64,000 nucleotides of DNA. It comes from Lewinellaceae bacterium (lineage in GTDB: Bacteria > Bacteroidota > Bacteroidia > Chitinophagales > Saprospiraceae). Made by a program: the position numbers and the translations under genes. Below are positions 8,360 to 16,876 of this stretch, one piece after another. Location: NCBI GenBank assembly GCA_020636215.1, contig JACJYG010000004.1, positions 1,550,001 to 1,614,000 of the forward strand. The letters are read 5' to 3'. Position 1 is the stretch's first letter, and every line of letters starts with the position of its first letter. The notes beneath the pieces are model-generated. The model had not been told where the DNA came from, did not search any database, and saw nothing but the letters and a program-made list of their open reading frames with translations.

Positions 8360-9022
8360 ATGGAGCTGACCAAAACCGAAGAAGATTACCTGAAAGCCCT
8401 TTTTCACATCATCGTGGAAAAGGAAGCGGACAAAGCCGGCACGAACCAGCTGGCCGAATACCTGGGCCTTTCTCCGGCATCGGTCAACAACATGCTGAAA
8501 AAGCTGAGGAGTAAAGCTTTGGTCGCTTATGAAAAGTACGGAAAGCTGGAGCTGACAGACAAGGGCAAATCCATTGCCATGCGCCTGATCCGCAAGCACC
8601 GTTTGTGGGAAACTTTTTTGTATCAGCACATGAATTTCAGTTGGGACGAAGTACACGGTGTGGCCGAACAACTGGAGCACATCCAGTCGCCCAAACTGAT
8701 CGCGGAACTGGATAAATTCCTGGGGTTTCCCGGCCGGGACCCGCATGGCGCTATCATTCCCAGCGCCGAGGGGGAATACAACACGCCTCCCAAAGTAACC
8801 CTATCCTCGCTACAGGCGGGTGATACCTGCCGCCTGGTGTCTGTCGATGATAGTTCGGAAGCATTCCTGCGGTATGTATCCCGGATCGGGCTGGCCCTCA
8901 ACAGCGAAATACAGATCAGGGAAGTACAGGAATTTGATAGCTCCATGATGATCGTAGTGGAGGGCGCGTCTACGATGGTGTCCAAGCAATTTGCCGATGA
9001 AGTTTTTGTAGAAAAAATATAA
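8360..9022 (+). CDS. Metal-dependent transcriptional repressor, DtxR/MntR family, with FeoA-like C-terminal domain
   Basis: This 220-residue protein has an N-terminal winged helix (KTEEDYLKALFHII..., NQLAEYLGLSPASVNNMLKKL, GKLELTDKGKSIAMRLIRKHRLWETFL). The metal-binding/dimerisation helix region follows (HGVAEQLEHIQSPKLIAELDKFLGFPGRDPHG), and a FeoA/SH3-like domain occupies about residues 145-220. Family members bind DNA when loaded with Fe(II) or Mn(II) and shut off metal uptake. As first gene of an operon with feo genes, it probably represses that operon when iron is sufficient. The metal is inferred from context. Start ATG 8360 follows a candidate operator. Confidence 0.92.
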   Translation: MELTKTEEDYLKALFHIIVEKEADKAGTNQLAEYLGLSPASVNNMLKKLRSKALVAYEKYGKLELTDKGKSIAMRLIRKHRLWETFLYQHMNFSWDEVHGVAEQLEHIQSPKLIAELDKFLGFPGRDPHGAIIPSAEGEYNTPPKVTLSSLQAGDTCRLVSVDDSSEAFLRYVSRIGLALNSEIQIREVQEFDSSMMIVVEGASTMVSKQFADEVFVEKI

Positions 9023-9025
9023 GCT

Positions 9026-10063
9026 ATGCTGATGGTGGTTAATCCTGGAATGGCATTATTGGTGGGAACTTTGGGCATGGTGGCTGCGGCGGGTGTCTTT
9101 TGGCCCAAAAAAGGGCTGCTGGCCTTGCTGTCCAAAGGACGGCTGAATACCCAGCGGGTGCTGCTGGAAGACGCCTTGAAGTTCCTTTTCGATTGTGAGT
9201 ATAAAAATATCCCCTGCTACCTGAACAGCATTGCCGGCAGCCTGCATATTTCTGCCGACAACGCAACCCGTTTACTGGACCGCCTCCGTACGATGGGCCT
9301 GATCCACTTGCAGGAAGATACCTTCCGGCTGACCGACGCAGGGCGGTCTTATGCCCTCCGCATCATTCGCGTGCACCGAATATGGGAGCGCTACCTGGCG
9401 GATGAAACGGGGATCGGCGAAATGGACTGGCACGGGCAAGCCGATTTCAAAGAGCACCAGATGACATTGGAGGACGCCGACCAACTGGCAGCCCAAATGG
9501 GCAACCCGGTGTTCGACCCACACGGCGACCCTATCCCTTCCTCCCAGGGCGAATTGCCGGCTTATACCGGCCAGCCGCTGAGTGCGCTGGAAGAAGGCGC
9601 CATTGCCCGCATTGTGCACATCGAAGATGAACCCGCCACTATTTATGCCCAGATCGTCGCACTGGGCTTGTACCCTGGCATGCAGGTGTACGTGATGGAC
9701 AAGACTGAAGATCGGATACAATTCGCCGCCAATGGGGAAGAATGTGTGCTTACCCCCTTTTTCGCCACCAATATTACCGTCAAGAAACTCCCCGCCCGGG
9801 AGCCGATACAGAAAAAGCCCGACCTGCTCTCTTCGCTGAAGATCGGGGAGAGTGCGGCGGTCAAAGGTATTTCGCCAACCTGCCGCGGCCAGCAGCGCCG
9901 GCGATTGATGGACCTCGGCATGGTGCCGGGTACGATTATCACGGCGGCCTTCCGAAGCGCTTCCGGTGACCCGGTCGCCTACCAGTTATTGGGTACGACC
10001 ATTGCAATCCGGAAAAGCCAGGCCGATCACATTTTTATTGAACGCTCAGAAGAAAAGCTATGA
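9026..10063 (+). CDS. Membrane-anchored HTH-FeoA fusion protein of the feo operon
   Basis: This 345-residue protein has four parts: an N-terminal hydrophobic helix (about 5-26); a DtxR-like winged helix (about 45-115: LNSIAGSLHISADNATRLLDRLRTMGLIHLQED..LTDAGRSYALRIIRVHRIWERYL); the DtxR-style HxxPxGDPIPSSQG turn; and two C-terminal FeoA/SH3 modules (about 185-255 and 270-345; the last has LMDLGMVPGT). FeoA modules normally bind FeoB and support Fe(II) transport. Fusing them to a membrane-tethered HTH suggests a protein that both assists FeoB and senses or regulates. It starts 3 bp after the repressor gene, and its stop overlaps the next start as ATGA, so it is translationally coupled. Confidence 0.85.
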   Translation: MLMVVNPGMALLVGTLGMVAAAGVFWPKKGLLALLSKGRLNTQRVLLEDALKFLFDCEYKNIPCYLNSIAGSLHISADNATRLLDRLRTMGLIHLQEDTFRLTDAGRSYALRIIRVHRIWERYLADETGIGEMDWHGQADFKEHQMTLEDADQLAAQMGNPVFDPHGDPIPSSQGELPAYTGQPLSALEEGAIARIVHIEDEPATIYAQIVALGLYPGMQVYVMDKTEDRIQFAANGEECVLTPFFATNITVKKLPAREPIQKKPDLLSSLKIGESAAVKGISPTCRGQQRRRLMDLGMVPGTIITAAFRSASGDPVAYQLLGTTIAIRKSQADHIFIERSEEKL

Positions 10064-10851
10064 AAGATCAGCACAATTGCGAAAACTGTCCGGTTCACCA
10101 TACCGAAAACCTCATCCGCCTGGGCATCGCCATGGACCGGGTGGACTATGTGGTAGCGCTCGCCGGCAACCCCAACACGGGAAAAAGTACGGTTTTCAAC
10201 AACCTGACCGGCCTGCGGCAACACACCGGCAACTGGCCGGGGAAAACGGTTGTCCGCGCCGAAGGCGGCTTTTCATACAACGAAAAGCGCTACAAGGTAG
10301 TCGACTTGCCCGGTACTTATTCCCTCCTCTCCACGAGTACGGATGAAGAGGTGGCCCGCGATTTCATCCTGTTTGGCCGGCCGGATGTAACGGTCATCGT
10401 TGCCGATGCTACCCGCCTGGAACGCAACCTCAACCTGGCGCTGCAAATCCTGGAGATCACCGACCGGGCGGTGTTGTGCCTCAACCTGATGGACGAAGCC
10501 CGGCGCCACCACATCGAAATCGATGAACGGTCTTTGTCCAGAGAATTGGGCATCCCCGTGGTGCTGGCCGAAGCGCGTCAGAAAGTTGGCATGGACCGGT
10601 TGATCGCCACGATCGAAGAAGTGGCTTCCGGGAAGTATGTCTGCAAACCCCACCGGGTGCGCACCCGATCGCCAAAGCTGAGCCACGCCATCGAACAGTT
10701 GACGAACAAGCTTTCGGAACAATTCCCAGGCCTGCCTAACCTTAACTGGGTCGCGTTGCGGCTGCTGGAAGGCGACCAAAGTATTATCGATGCGATGCAG
10801 TCCGGCGAATTGGGGAAGCTGGGGGCTGGCTTGATCACGGCGCAGCCTTAG
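10060..10851 (+). CDS. feoB: FeoB N-terminal G-domain protein (ferrous iron transport, split gene part 1)
   Basis: This 263-residue cytosolic part of FeoB has G1 GNPNTGKST (residues 37-45), G3 DLPG, G4 NLMDEA, a G5-like AEARQK, and then the helical GDI-like domain ending LLEGDQSIIDAMQ. A Cys-rich N-terminus (CENCPVHH) is also present and might bind metal. In ordinary FeoB this is fused to the permease; here a TAG at 10849 ends it and the permease has its own start 84 bp on. It should hydrolyse GTP to gate Fe(II) uptake with the partner gene. Its start overlaps the preceding gene by 4 bp. Confidence 0.92.
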   Translation: MKDQHNCENCPVHHTENLIRLGIAMDRVDYVVALAGNPNTGKSTVFNNLTGLRQHTGNWPGKTVVRAEGGFSYNEKRYKVVDLPGTYSLLSTSTDEEVARDFILFGRPDVTVIVADATRLERNLNLALQILEITDRAVLCLNLMDEARRHHIEIDERSLSRELGIPVVLAEARQKVGMDRLIATIEEVASGKYVCKPHRVRTRSPKLSHAIEQLTNKLSEQFPGLPNLNWVALRLLEGDQSIIDAMQSGELGKLGAGLITAQP

Positions 10852-10935
10852 GCTAAAGCCAAAATGTAAAATGCCTGCCCAACAGCGCTTTTGCGACTTT
10901 GGATAAAAGTAGGGTTACACAGATTTAAGAAAATC

Positions 10936-12366
10936 ATGGAACAGCAACAAAATAACAATAGCGAAAACATCCTCTCCCTGGCGAATACATTGCGATGGGA
11001 CCTGGGAGTTGACCTCCACGATGCGGTGATCGAATCCATTTATGAGGATGCCTCCCGTATTGCCCGGAAAACGGTGCAGTCCACTGGGGAAAAGGCGACC
11101 TATAACTTCGAGCGTAAAATAGATCAACTGGTGACAAGTAGGTGGCTGGGCTTCCCGATCATGTTCTTATTACTGGCGCTCGTTTTCTGGATAACGGTGG
11201 CCGGCGCCAATGTTCCCTCAGGCATGTTGGCGTCCTTGCTGCTGGACACGGTCCACCCGGCATTGAAGGGCTTCGCCGCGAATATAGGCCTACCCTGGTG
11301 GCTAAGCGGCGTGCTGATCGATGGCGCTTACCTGTCGATGGCCTGGGTGATTGCGGTGATGTTGCCGCCGATGGCTATATTTTTCCCACTCTTCACCCTG
11401 TTGGAAGACCTGGGCTACCTGCCCCGGGTAGCTTTCAACATGGACAGCCTGTTCCGCAAGGCAGGCGCGCATGGCAAGCAGGCGCTGAGCATGAGTATGG
11501 GCTTCGGATGTAATGCAGCCGGCGTGATCGCCACACGCGTAATCGATAGCCCGCGGGAACGCCTGATCGCCATCATCACCAATAATTTTTCACTGTGCAA
11601 TGGCCGCTGGCCGACGCAGATCCTGATCGCAACTATCTTCATTGGTGGCGCGGTGCCGTCCTATTGGGCGGGGCTGGTGTCGGCTGGGGCCGTGGTGGGC
11701 ATTGCGGTGCTGGGCATTGGGTTCAGCCTGGCGGTCTCCTGGGGCCTGAGCCGGTCGGTGCTCAAAGGGGAGGCCTCTACTTTTAGCCTGGAGCTGCCGC
11801 CGTACCGCCCTCCCCGCATCCTGCAGACGCTGTATACCTCCCTGATCGACCGAACCATTTTTGTACTGTGGCGCGCCATCGTTTTTGCCATCCCGGCCGG
11901 GGTGGTGATCTGGCTCGTAGCTAATATCCACATTGGCGGCGAGAGCCTGGCGGAACATTTCATCGACTGGACAAACCCCGTCGCCTTGTTGTTTGGCCTG
12001 AACGGGGTGATCATACTGGCCTATATCATCGCTATTCCCGCCAACGAGATCGTTATTCCCACCATTCTAATGCTGACCGTGGTCAGCGCCGGCATGGCGG
12101 GGGTAGGGCATGGCGCTGGTGTGATGTTCGAACTGGATTCCATCAGTGCGACGGAGAACATCCTCCGCGCCGGGGGGTGGACCTTATTGACTGGCGTCAA
12201 CCTCATGCTGTTCAGCTTGCTGCACAACCCCTGCTCCACAACCATCTACACCATTTATAAGGAGACGAATAGTGTAAAATGGACGCTGGTGTCCACCTTC
12301 CTGCCGATCGTGCTTGGCCTGGTAATCTGCTTTTTTGTGACGCAATTGTGGATGTTACTGGCTTAG
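10936..12366 (+). CDS. feoB: FeoB permease domain (ferrous iron transport, split gene part 2)
   Basis: This 476-residue membrane half of FeoB contains both Gate motifs with their key Cys residues (FGCNAAGVIATR, SLCNGRWP) and HNPCSTTIYTIYKE near the end. It has about 8-9 membrane helices. ATG 10936 is chosen because an A-rich leader precedes it and the earlier TTG at 10891 would add a non-conserved stretch. The region just after the start (DLHDAVIESIYEDASRIARKTV) corresponds to the helix that joins G domain and permease in fused FeoB, so the split falls at a domain border. It lies in the same reading frame as part 1, separated by two in-frame stops, and is the last gene of the operon. Confidence 0.93.
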   Translation: MEQQQNNNSENILSLANTLRWDLGVDLHDAVIESIYEDASRIARKTVQSTGEKATYNFERKIDQLVTSRWLGFPIMFLLLALVFWITVAGANVPSGMLASLLLDTVHPALKGFAANIGLPWWLSGVLIDGAYLSMAWVIAVMLPPMAIFFPLFTLLEDLGYLPRVAFNMDSLFRKAGAHGKQALSMSMGFGCNAAGVIATRVIDSPRERLIAIITNNFSLCNGRWPTQILIATIFIGGAVPSYWAGLVSAGAVVGIAVLGIGFSLAVSWGLSRSVLKGEASTFSLELPPYRPPRILQTLYTSLIDRTIFVLWRAIVFAIPAGVVIWLVANIHIGGESLAEHFIDWTNPVALLFGLNGVIILAYIIAIPANEIVIPTILMLTVVSAGMAGVGHGAGVMFELDSISATENILRAGGWTLLTGVNLMLFSLLHNPCSTTIYTIYKETNSVKWTLVSTFLPIVLGLVICFFVTQLWMLLA

Positions 12367-12387
12367 CAGCAGAGCTCTCGAAAAGCA

Positions 12388-12422
12388 CAAGGGGCATCCC
12401 GGATTTCCCGGGATGCCCCTTG
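12388..12422. terminator. Strong intrinsic hairpin between feoB and the EF-hand gene
   Basis: A perfect 15-bp stem (12388-12402 with 12408-12422) has a 5-nt loop and lies 22 bp after the feoB stop and 40 bp after the stop of the convergent EF-hand gene. There is no long T-run on either side, but position and stem strength suggest a shared bidirectional terminator. Confidence 0.8.
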
Positions 12423-12461
12423 CTTGATTGCCTGGCTACCAGCTGAAAACTGCCGACTGTA

Positions 12462-12908
12462 TTAATTCCGGCCACCGCTGCGCCCTGCACCACTGCCGGT
12501 GGAGCGGTGAATCTGTTTCTGGCCACGCAGCATCTGGCCGCTGCCCTGGCCTTGTCCGGGTGCATATCCTTTCTGCGAGCCTTGTCCATTCTTCAAACCT
12601 TGTCCCTGGCCTTTCGCCTTATTACCGGCGCCTTTTTCACCTTTGTAGGCCTTTTGGTTCTTATTCAGCTTGCGGTATTCATTCTTCGAGAGCACGCCGT
12701 CGCCGTTTCCATCAAATTGAGCGAAGTTGCCATTTCGGTATTCGTTCTGGGAGATGATACCGTCTCCGTTCAAATCGCATTGGGCAAAGCGGGGGCTTTT
12801 CCCGGATTGTTGGCCATTCTGGGCATTTGCAGCGCCTGCTGAGAAAAAGAGCGCAAATCCCAGAACCAGTAAGAAGCCGTTCCATTTTAAATTGATTGCC
12901 GATTTCAT
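12462..12908 (-). CDS. Secreted EF-hand protein
   Basis: This 148-residue protein has a signal peptide (cleavage likely after ANA, near residue 29) and two adjacent EF-hand loops (DLNGDGIISQNEY and DGNGDGVLSKNEY, about residues 45-80), each with D-x-N/D-G-D-G-x-I/V-x-x-x-E ligands for calcium. A basic Gln/Gly/Lys-rich low-complexity tail follows. It is probably a periplasmic or surface calcium-binding protein of unknown role. It is divergent from the DUF2202 lipoprotein gene, and the two promoters share the same bipartite element, so they are probably switched on together. Confidence 0.9.
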   Translation of the reverse strand: MKSAINLKWNGFLLVLGFALFFSAGAANAQNGQQSGKSPRFAQCDLNGDGIISQNEYRNGNFAQFDGNGDGVLSKNEYRKLNKNQKAYKGEKGAGNKAKGQGQGLKNGQGSQKGYAPGQGQGSGQMLRGQKQIHRSTGSGAGRSGGRN

Positions 12909-12948
12909 GATTCTGGTTTTTAATAGTTATGAATCTGTTGTCACCCTT

Positions 12949-12978
12949 TACTACGCAGGGCCTGCAATTTTCTTTCAC
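12949..12978 (-). promoter_or_regulatory. Candidate ECF-sigma promoter of the EF-hand gene
   Basis: On the minus strand, GTGAAAGAAA (12969-12978), a 12-bp spacer and GCGTAGTA (12949-12956), followed by AAGGGTGA, lie about 40 bp upstream of the start codon. The same two blocks with the same 12-bp spacing occur on the plus strand before the divergent gene (13052-13081), while the spacer sequences differ. That pattern is expected of -35/-10 promoter elements. Confidence 0.65.
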
Positions 12979-13051
12979 CTTAAAAAAAATAAAATTCCAT
13001 CTAATTGATAACCAATTGATTATTTAATAAAACACAAAAAAAAAGCAAAAA

Positions 13052-13081
13052 GTGAAAGAAATCCGGAATGGCCGCGTAGTA
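13052..13081 (+). promoter_or_regulatory. Candidate ECF-sigma promoter of the DUF2202 gene
   Basis: GTGAAAGAAA (13052-13061), a 12-bp spacer and GCGTAGTA (13074-13081), followed by AGGGTGA, end 41 bp before ATG 13123. It mirrors the element upstream of the divergent EF-hand gene. The ECF sigma gene at 14251 is the obvious candidate to read both. Confidence 0.65.
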
Positions 13082-13122
13082 AGGGTGAAATGACCATCAT
13101 TCTTTATTTAAAAAATACAGTC

Positions 13123-14070
13123 ATGAAAAATCAAATGGTAAGATGGATTGGTAGCATAGCTTTACTGGCGGGTTTCACCCTCCTTTTTTCGCAATGTGAA
13201 AAAGCCGAGCAGCCGGGCGCCGTGGATGGCCTCAGTGGAACCGCAATTACAGAACGAGGCGTAGAAGCCGGCCCGGTGGATATGTGCAGCTGCCTGACGG
13301 CCAATTTCGGGCTCCAGGAACTGTCGGATGCCGAAGAAGAAGCCTTGTTGTTTATGCGGGAAGAAGAAAAAATGGCCCGGGATGTATATCTAGGCCTGAA
13401 TGAACAGTGGCAGGCCCCGGTATTCGCCAACATTGCCCGCTCTGAACAACGACATATGGACGCGATCCTTTGCCTGATCAAAAAATATGAACTGGAAGAC
13501 CCGGTAGGGGAAAACGCCCAGGGTGTATTCCAGAACGCCACTTTACAGGAAATGTACAACAACCTGATGGCGCAAGGAGCCGGGAGCCTGAAGGACGCCT
13601 TAACCGTAGGCGCCACCATCGAAGACGTTGATATCTTTGATCTGCTGCAGAACATCGATAACTCGGCCATCGACAATGGTGATATTCTGGCCGCATTTAC
13701 CGAACTCACGAGAGGATCCCGCAACCACCTGAGGGGATTTATCCGTCAGCTTGACATCCTGGGTGAAACTTACCAGGTACAGTACATCAGCCAGGAAGAG
13801 TTTAACTACATTATCAGCTCCGAACGCGAAAAAGGCAGCGCTATCTGCGGCGCCTGCCCGAACGGCGGCGGACAAGGCAATAGCAACGGTAAAGGCGGCG
13901 GCAATGGCACAGGCGCCTGTGACGGCAGCGGCTCCAATGGCAATACGGGGCCGAATAATGGCAATAGTGGGGGCAACAACAACGGAAATGGCAATGGCGG
14001 TGGAAATACCGGAGGCAACGGGAATGGCAATTCCGGAGGTAATGGAGGTGGCAACAGCAGGGGCAACTAG
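13123..14070 (+). CDS. DUF2202 ferritin-like lipoprotein with Gly/Asn-rich tail
   Basis: This 315-residue protein starts with a lipoprotein signal (GFTLLFSQC, acylated Cys near residue 27). The central ~160 residues form a DUF2202 domain: LSDAEEEALLFMREEEKMARDVYLGL, IARSEQRHMDAILCLIKKYEL, LTRGSRNHLRGFIRQLDI. This is a four-helix ferritin-like bundle with Glu/His residues in metal-ligand positions. The last ~75 residues are low complexity (GNGNGGGN-type). ATG 13123 is preferred over 13090 because it gives a proper signal peptide and leaves room for the promoter element at 13052-13081. Function is unknown; family members are surface or periplasmic. It is located just upstream of the ECF sigma gene. 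Confidence 0.88.
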   Translation: MKNQMVRWIGSIALLAGFTLLFSQCEKAEQPGAVDGLSGTAITERGVEAGPVDMCSCLTANFGLQELSDAEEEALLFMREEEKMARDVYLGLNEQWQAPVFANIARSEQRHMDAILCLIKKYELEDPVGENAQGVFQNATLQEMYNNLMAQGAGSLKDALTVGATIEDVDIFDLLQNIDNSAIDNGDILAAFTELTRGSRNHLRGFIRQLDILGETYQVQYISQEEFNYIISSEREKGSAICGACPNGGGQGNSNGKGGGNGTGACDGSGSNGNTGPNNGNSGGNNNGNGNGGGNTGGNGNGNSGGNGGGNSRGN

Positions 14071-14250
14071 GCTAGTTTTCAGCCGGCACGTTCTAAGACC
14101 GTATATCAGTAAGCTGATGAAGTTCTCTTGAAGTTTTTCGGCAAAAAACAGAACCGCGGAGACGAAAGGACAGGCAAATTAAAAAGTGCTGCGTCCTTAA
14201 CACCTCCGCGGTTTAATAATTATATTCACATTTCTCGATGTAGAATATCC

Positions 14251-14835
14251 ATGCATTTCACAAAAGACATATGCCGGCAGTTGAGCGACCTGGAGATCAT
14301 CCACAAGTCGCTGGAGCAGGTGGATTACTTTTCGTGCCTTTACGAACGGTATGAAGCCAGCCTGCTGCGTTACGTCAAGCGCATGGGCGTCGTGGCCGAG
14401 GAGGAAGCGCAGGATGTGTTGCAGGAAGCCTTTATCAAGATATGGAAAAACCTGCATGCTTTCGACCCAAGCCTCAAATTGTCGAGCTGGCTGTACCGCA
14501 TCGTACACAATCAGGCGATTTCCTGCCTGCGGAAAAAGCAATCTTTTGGAAAGGGCCGGGAAACAGACTTCGACGAAGGCCTCCTGGCCCATATCCCAGA
14601 CGACGATTCAGGAGAAAACAGCCCCGAGGCGCTGGAGGAAAAGGATCAACGCACCCGCGAGTTAATCGATCAGCTTCCGCTCCCCTACAAGGAAGTAATA
14701 GTGCTGAAGTTCCTGGAAGACCTGAGTTACGAGGAAATATCCGATGTCCTGAAAATACCGGAAGGCACGGTAGCCACTCGCATCAACCGGGCCAAAAAGG
14801 CCTTGCGGAAGCTTTCCGCCCAGCCTACTTTTTAA
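14251..14835 (+). CDS. RNA polymerase sigma factor, ECF subfamily
   Basis: This 194-residue protein has sigma region 2 (FSCLYERYEASLLRYVKRMG..., EEEAQDVLQEAFIKIWKNL, LSSWLYRIVHNQAISCLRKK) and region 4 (LPLPYKEVIVLKFLEDLSYEEISDVLKIPEGTVATRINRAKKALRK). ATG 14251 is taken because the in-frame upstream extension is basic, low-complexity and overlaps a long inverted repeat (AACCGCGGAG near 14150 with CTCCGCGGTT near 14206). It directs RNA polymerase to a small regulon. The duplicated promoter element at 12949-13081 is the likely target. The next gene starts 12 bp downstream and may encode its membrane partner. Confidence 0.93.
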   Translation: MHFTKDICRQLSDLEIIHKSLEQVDYFSCLYERYEASLLRYVKRMGVVAEEEAQDVLQEAFIKIWKNLHAFDPSLKLSSWLYRIVHNQAISCLRKKQSFGKGRETDFDEGLLAHIPDDDSGENSPEALEEKDQRTRELIDQLPLPYKEVIVLKFLEDLSYEEISDVLKIPEGTVATRINRAKKALRKLSAQPTF

Positions 14836-14847
14836 ATATCTGCGATT

Positions 14848-15564
14848 ATGAAACCTTCGGAAAAACTAATACAAACGATCAGGGAACAAGGGGTCACGCC
14901 AGTACCTCGCTGGCGATTCACGCTCAAGAACGTGCTGCTCTGGAGCGCCTTCGCAGCCGCCTCCCTCCTGGGCGCCCTGGCCTTTTCGATCATCCTGTTT
15001 GCCGTCCAGCAAACGGATTTCCAGGTGATCAGCCACCTGTCTCACTCGCGGCTGGAGCTGTTTCTGGGCCTGTTGCCGTTTTTCTGGATCATCCTGCTCA
15101 TTATTTTTTTGATCATTGCCATCTACAGCGTTCAATATGCCCCCAAAGGATACAAACTCACCCTCGCTCGCCTGGTAGGCTACAGTGCGGCCTTGAGCAT
15201 CCTGCTCGGCACGCTTTTCTTCATTGGCGGCGGCGCGCAGCGCATTGAACAGGCCTTCGCGGTAAATGTCGGCCTGTACGAAAGCATACAGGAGAAGAAG
15301 ATCAAACTCTGGTCAATGCCGGAGGAGGGGTACCTCTCAGGAGAAATCGAACAGACGAGTTTGGGCGCCTTTCAGTTGAAGGATTTCGAAGGGCAGTTGT
15401 GGACGGTTGAATACAAAAAAGCCTTTATTCCGCCGGTAGTTTTGCTGGAAAGAGGTGAAAAAGTGAAACTGATCGGAACAATAGCGGGCCCGGGCCGCTT
15501 CGTGGCCACTGAAGTCCGCCCTTGGGGAGGCCTGGAGCGAAATGGGCGAGAAAGGAGGAAATGA
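14848..15564 (+). CDS. Integral membrane protein coupled to the ECF sigma gene (possible anti-sigma/regulator)
   Basis: This 238-residue protein has a cytoplasmic N-terminus (MKPSEKLIQTIREQGVTPVPRWRF), three clear hydrophobic helices (about 27-53, 70-93, 108-133) and a C-terminal beta-rich domain (YLSGEIEQTSLGAFQLKDFEGQLWTVEY..., VKLIGTIAGPGRFVATEVRPWGG). It begins 12 bp after the sigma gene. That placement and topology fit a membrane sensor that holds or releases the sigma factor, but no known anti-sigma domain was recognised. The C-terminal domain reads like a small OB/SH3-type fold that could bind metal or small ligands. Confidence 0.75.
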   Translation: MKPSEKLIQTIREQGVTPVPRWRFTLKNVLLWSAFAAASLLGALAFSIILFAVQQTDFQVISHLSHSRLELFLGLLPFFWIILLIIFLIIAIYSVQYAPKGYKLTLARLVGYSAALSILLGTLFFIGGGAQRIEQAFAVNVGLYESIQEKKIKLWSMPEEGYLSGEIEQTSLGAFQLKDFEGQLWTVEYKKAFIPPVVLLERGEKVKLIGTIAGPGRFVATEVRPWGGLERNGRERRK

Positions 15565-15599
15565 GTTTTTGTCTTAAATTCCGCGTGCACATCCGCGTG

Positions 15600-16766
15600 C
15601 TATCCCTCCAGCAACCGCTCCAGGTAATGATAATCAATCCCATAATCCTGCTTGATGGAATCTACTTTCGCCAGGGCATCCTCATCGGCTTTACCTTTTA
15701 GCCCAACGATCATCAGGTTTTTGGCGGTGTGCTCAGTAGAGATAAATTCGAAGACCTTGGTGCGATAGCCCCTGGATTCCATCAGCAGGGCGCGGATACC
15801 GTCGGTGAGGAGCTCGGCCTGCCGTTCTTCGAGAATGCCATGGCGCAGGATGGCTTGCAGGCCTGTCTGGCAGTGCATCTGCTGGCGGATCTGCTTGTGG
15901 CAGCAGGGAGCTACGATGATGATCTGCGCGCCGGCCTGGATGCCTTTGGCAATGGCGATATCGGTGGCGATGTCACAGGCATGCAAAGCGATAAGCATGT
16001 CGATCCGATCCGGGTGGTAGTCATGGATATCCTGAGCGCGGAAGGACAGCTTGTCGTAGCCGGCCTTTTGAGCCAAAGTGTTGCAGAAATCTACCAGGTT
16101 TTGCCGCAGCTCAATCCCCATGAGGGTCGGTTGCAGGCCGAGTTGGTTGGCCAGATGGTCGTAGAGGGCGAAGGTGAGGTAGCCTTTCCCGGAACCCATA
16201 TCCACAATGTGAGGCTGCGCCGGCAGCGGGTGCTGCTGCAGCAGGCCATCGATAATTTCGATGTATTTGTTGATCTGCCGGAACTTGCGCTGCCCGCTGG
16301 CTACCACATTGCCACTGGCGTTGGTAATGCCCATAGCAGGCAGATAAGGGTTCCCCTCGGCTTCGATGAAGTATTGCTTCGGCTTGTTGTGCTCCTTCGG
16401 CGGTTGTTCGGCCTGGCTGGCGGCACGAAAGAAAAGCCTGGGCTTGCGCTTTTTGCTGTATTGAATGGAAACATCCTCGTCGAGCGTCAACAGGTCGCCG
16501 TTTAAAAAGTCTTGTCCCAGCCAAAGCCCTACCATAGCCACACCTTCTCCGGCCGGGTGGTTCTTCACGATATCACGGGTAGCATAACGAAGCGTAAAAG
16601 ACAAAGCCTCCTCCCCTTTCAACTCGATCAGGCGGGCGTAGATATTTTTGAGATCCTTGTCCTGCCCGCCGGGTTTGCTCAGCGTCAGCTTCACAAAGCG
16701 GCCTTCCTCGATGCTTTGACGCAGGCGTTCCAGAAACTGTTCGATAATTTCATTTTTTTGTTCCAT
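15600..16766 (-). CDS. SAM-dependent methyltransferase (Methyltransf_32-like)
   Basis: This 388-residue protein has a SAM-binding motif I HIVDMGSGKGYLTFAL at about residue 187, followed by ELRQNLVDFC, SFRAQDIHDY and the family-typical LHACDIATD and APCCHKQIR. These motifs mark the PF13679-type methyltransferase group. The N-terminal ~150 residues are a separate conserved module (KNIYARLIELKGEEALSFTLRYATRDIVKN) that may bind RNA. The substrate is unknown; related bacterial proteins are annotated only as methyltransferases. It is divergent from the amidohydrolase gene. Confidence 0.88.
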   Translation of the reverse strand: MEQKNEIIEQFLERLRQSIEEGRFVKLTLSKPGGQDKDLKNIYARLIELKGEEALSFTLRYATRDIVKNHPAGEGVAMVGLWLGQDFLNGDLLTLDEDVSIQYSKKRKPRLFFRAASQAEQPPKEHNKPKQYFIEAEGNPYLPAMGITNASGNVVASGQRKFRQINKYIEIIDGLLQQHPLPAQPHIVDMGSGKGYLTFALYDHLANQLGLQPTLMGIELRQNLVDFCNTLAQKAGYDKLSFRAQDIHDYHPDRIDMLIALHACDIATDIAIAKGIQAGAQIIIVAPCCHKQIRQQMHCQTGLQAILRHGILEERQAELLTDGIRALLMESRGYRTKVFEFISTEHTAKNLMIVGLKGKADEDALAKVDSIKQDYGIDYHYLERLLEG

Positions 16767-16876
16767 GCGCTTCTTTTATCTTGTGCTACCACACCTATTA
16801 TCTTTCCCAACAAAGTTATACAAAGCCCACTCCTTTTATAGTATTCTTCCATTCAACAAACAGTTCAATTGACCGC

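Noticed and set aside
10891..10935. TTG start for the FeoB permease half
   Set aside because: The ATG at 10936 has a better leader, and the extra 15 residues are basic and not like FeoB.
16781..16876. Longer start for the large amidohydrolase
   Set aside because: The extra 32 residues lack a start context and would bury the clear signal peptide beginning at 16877.
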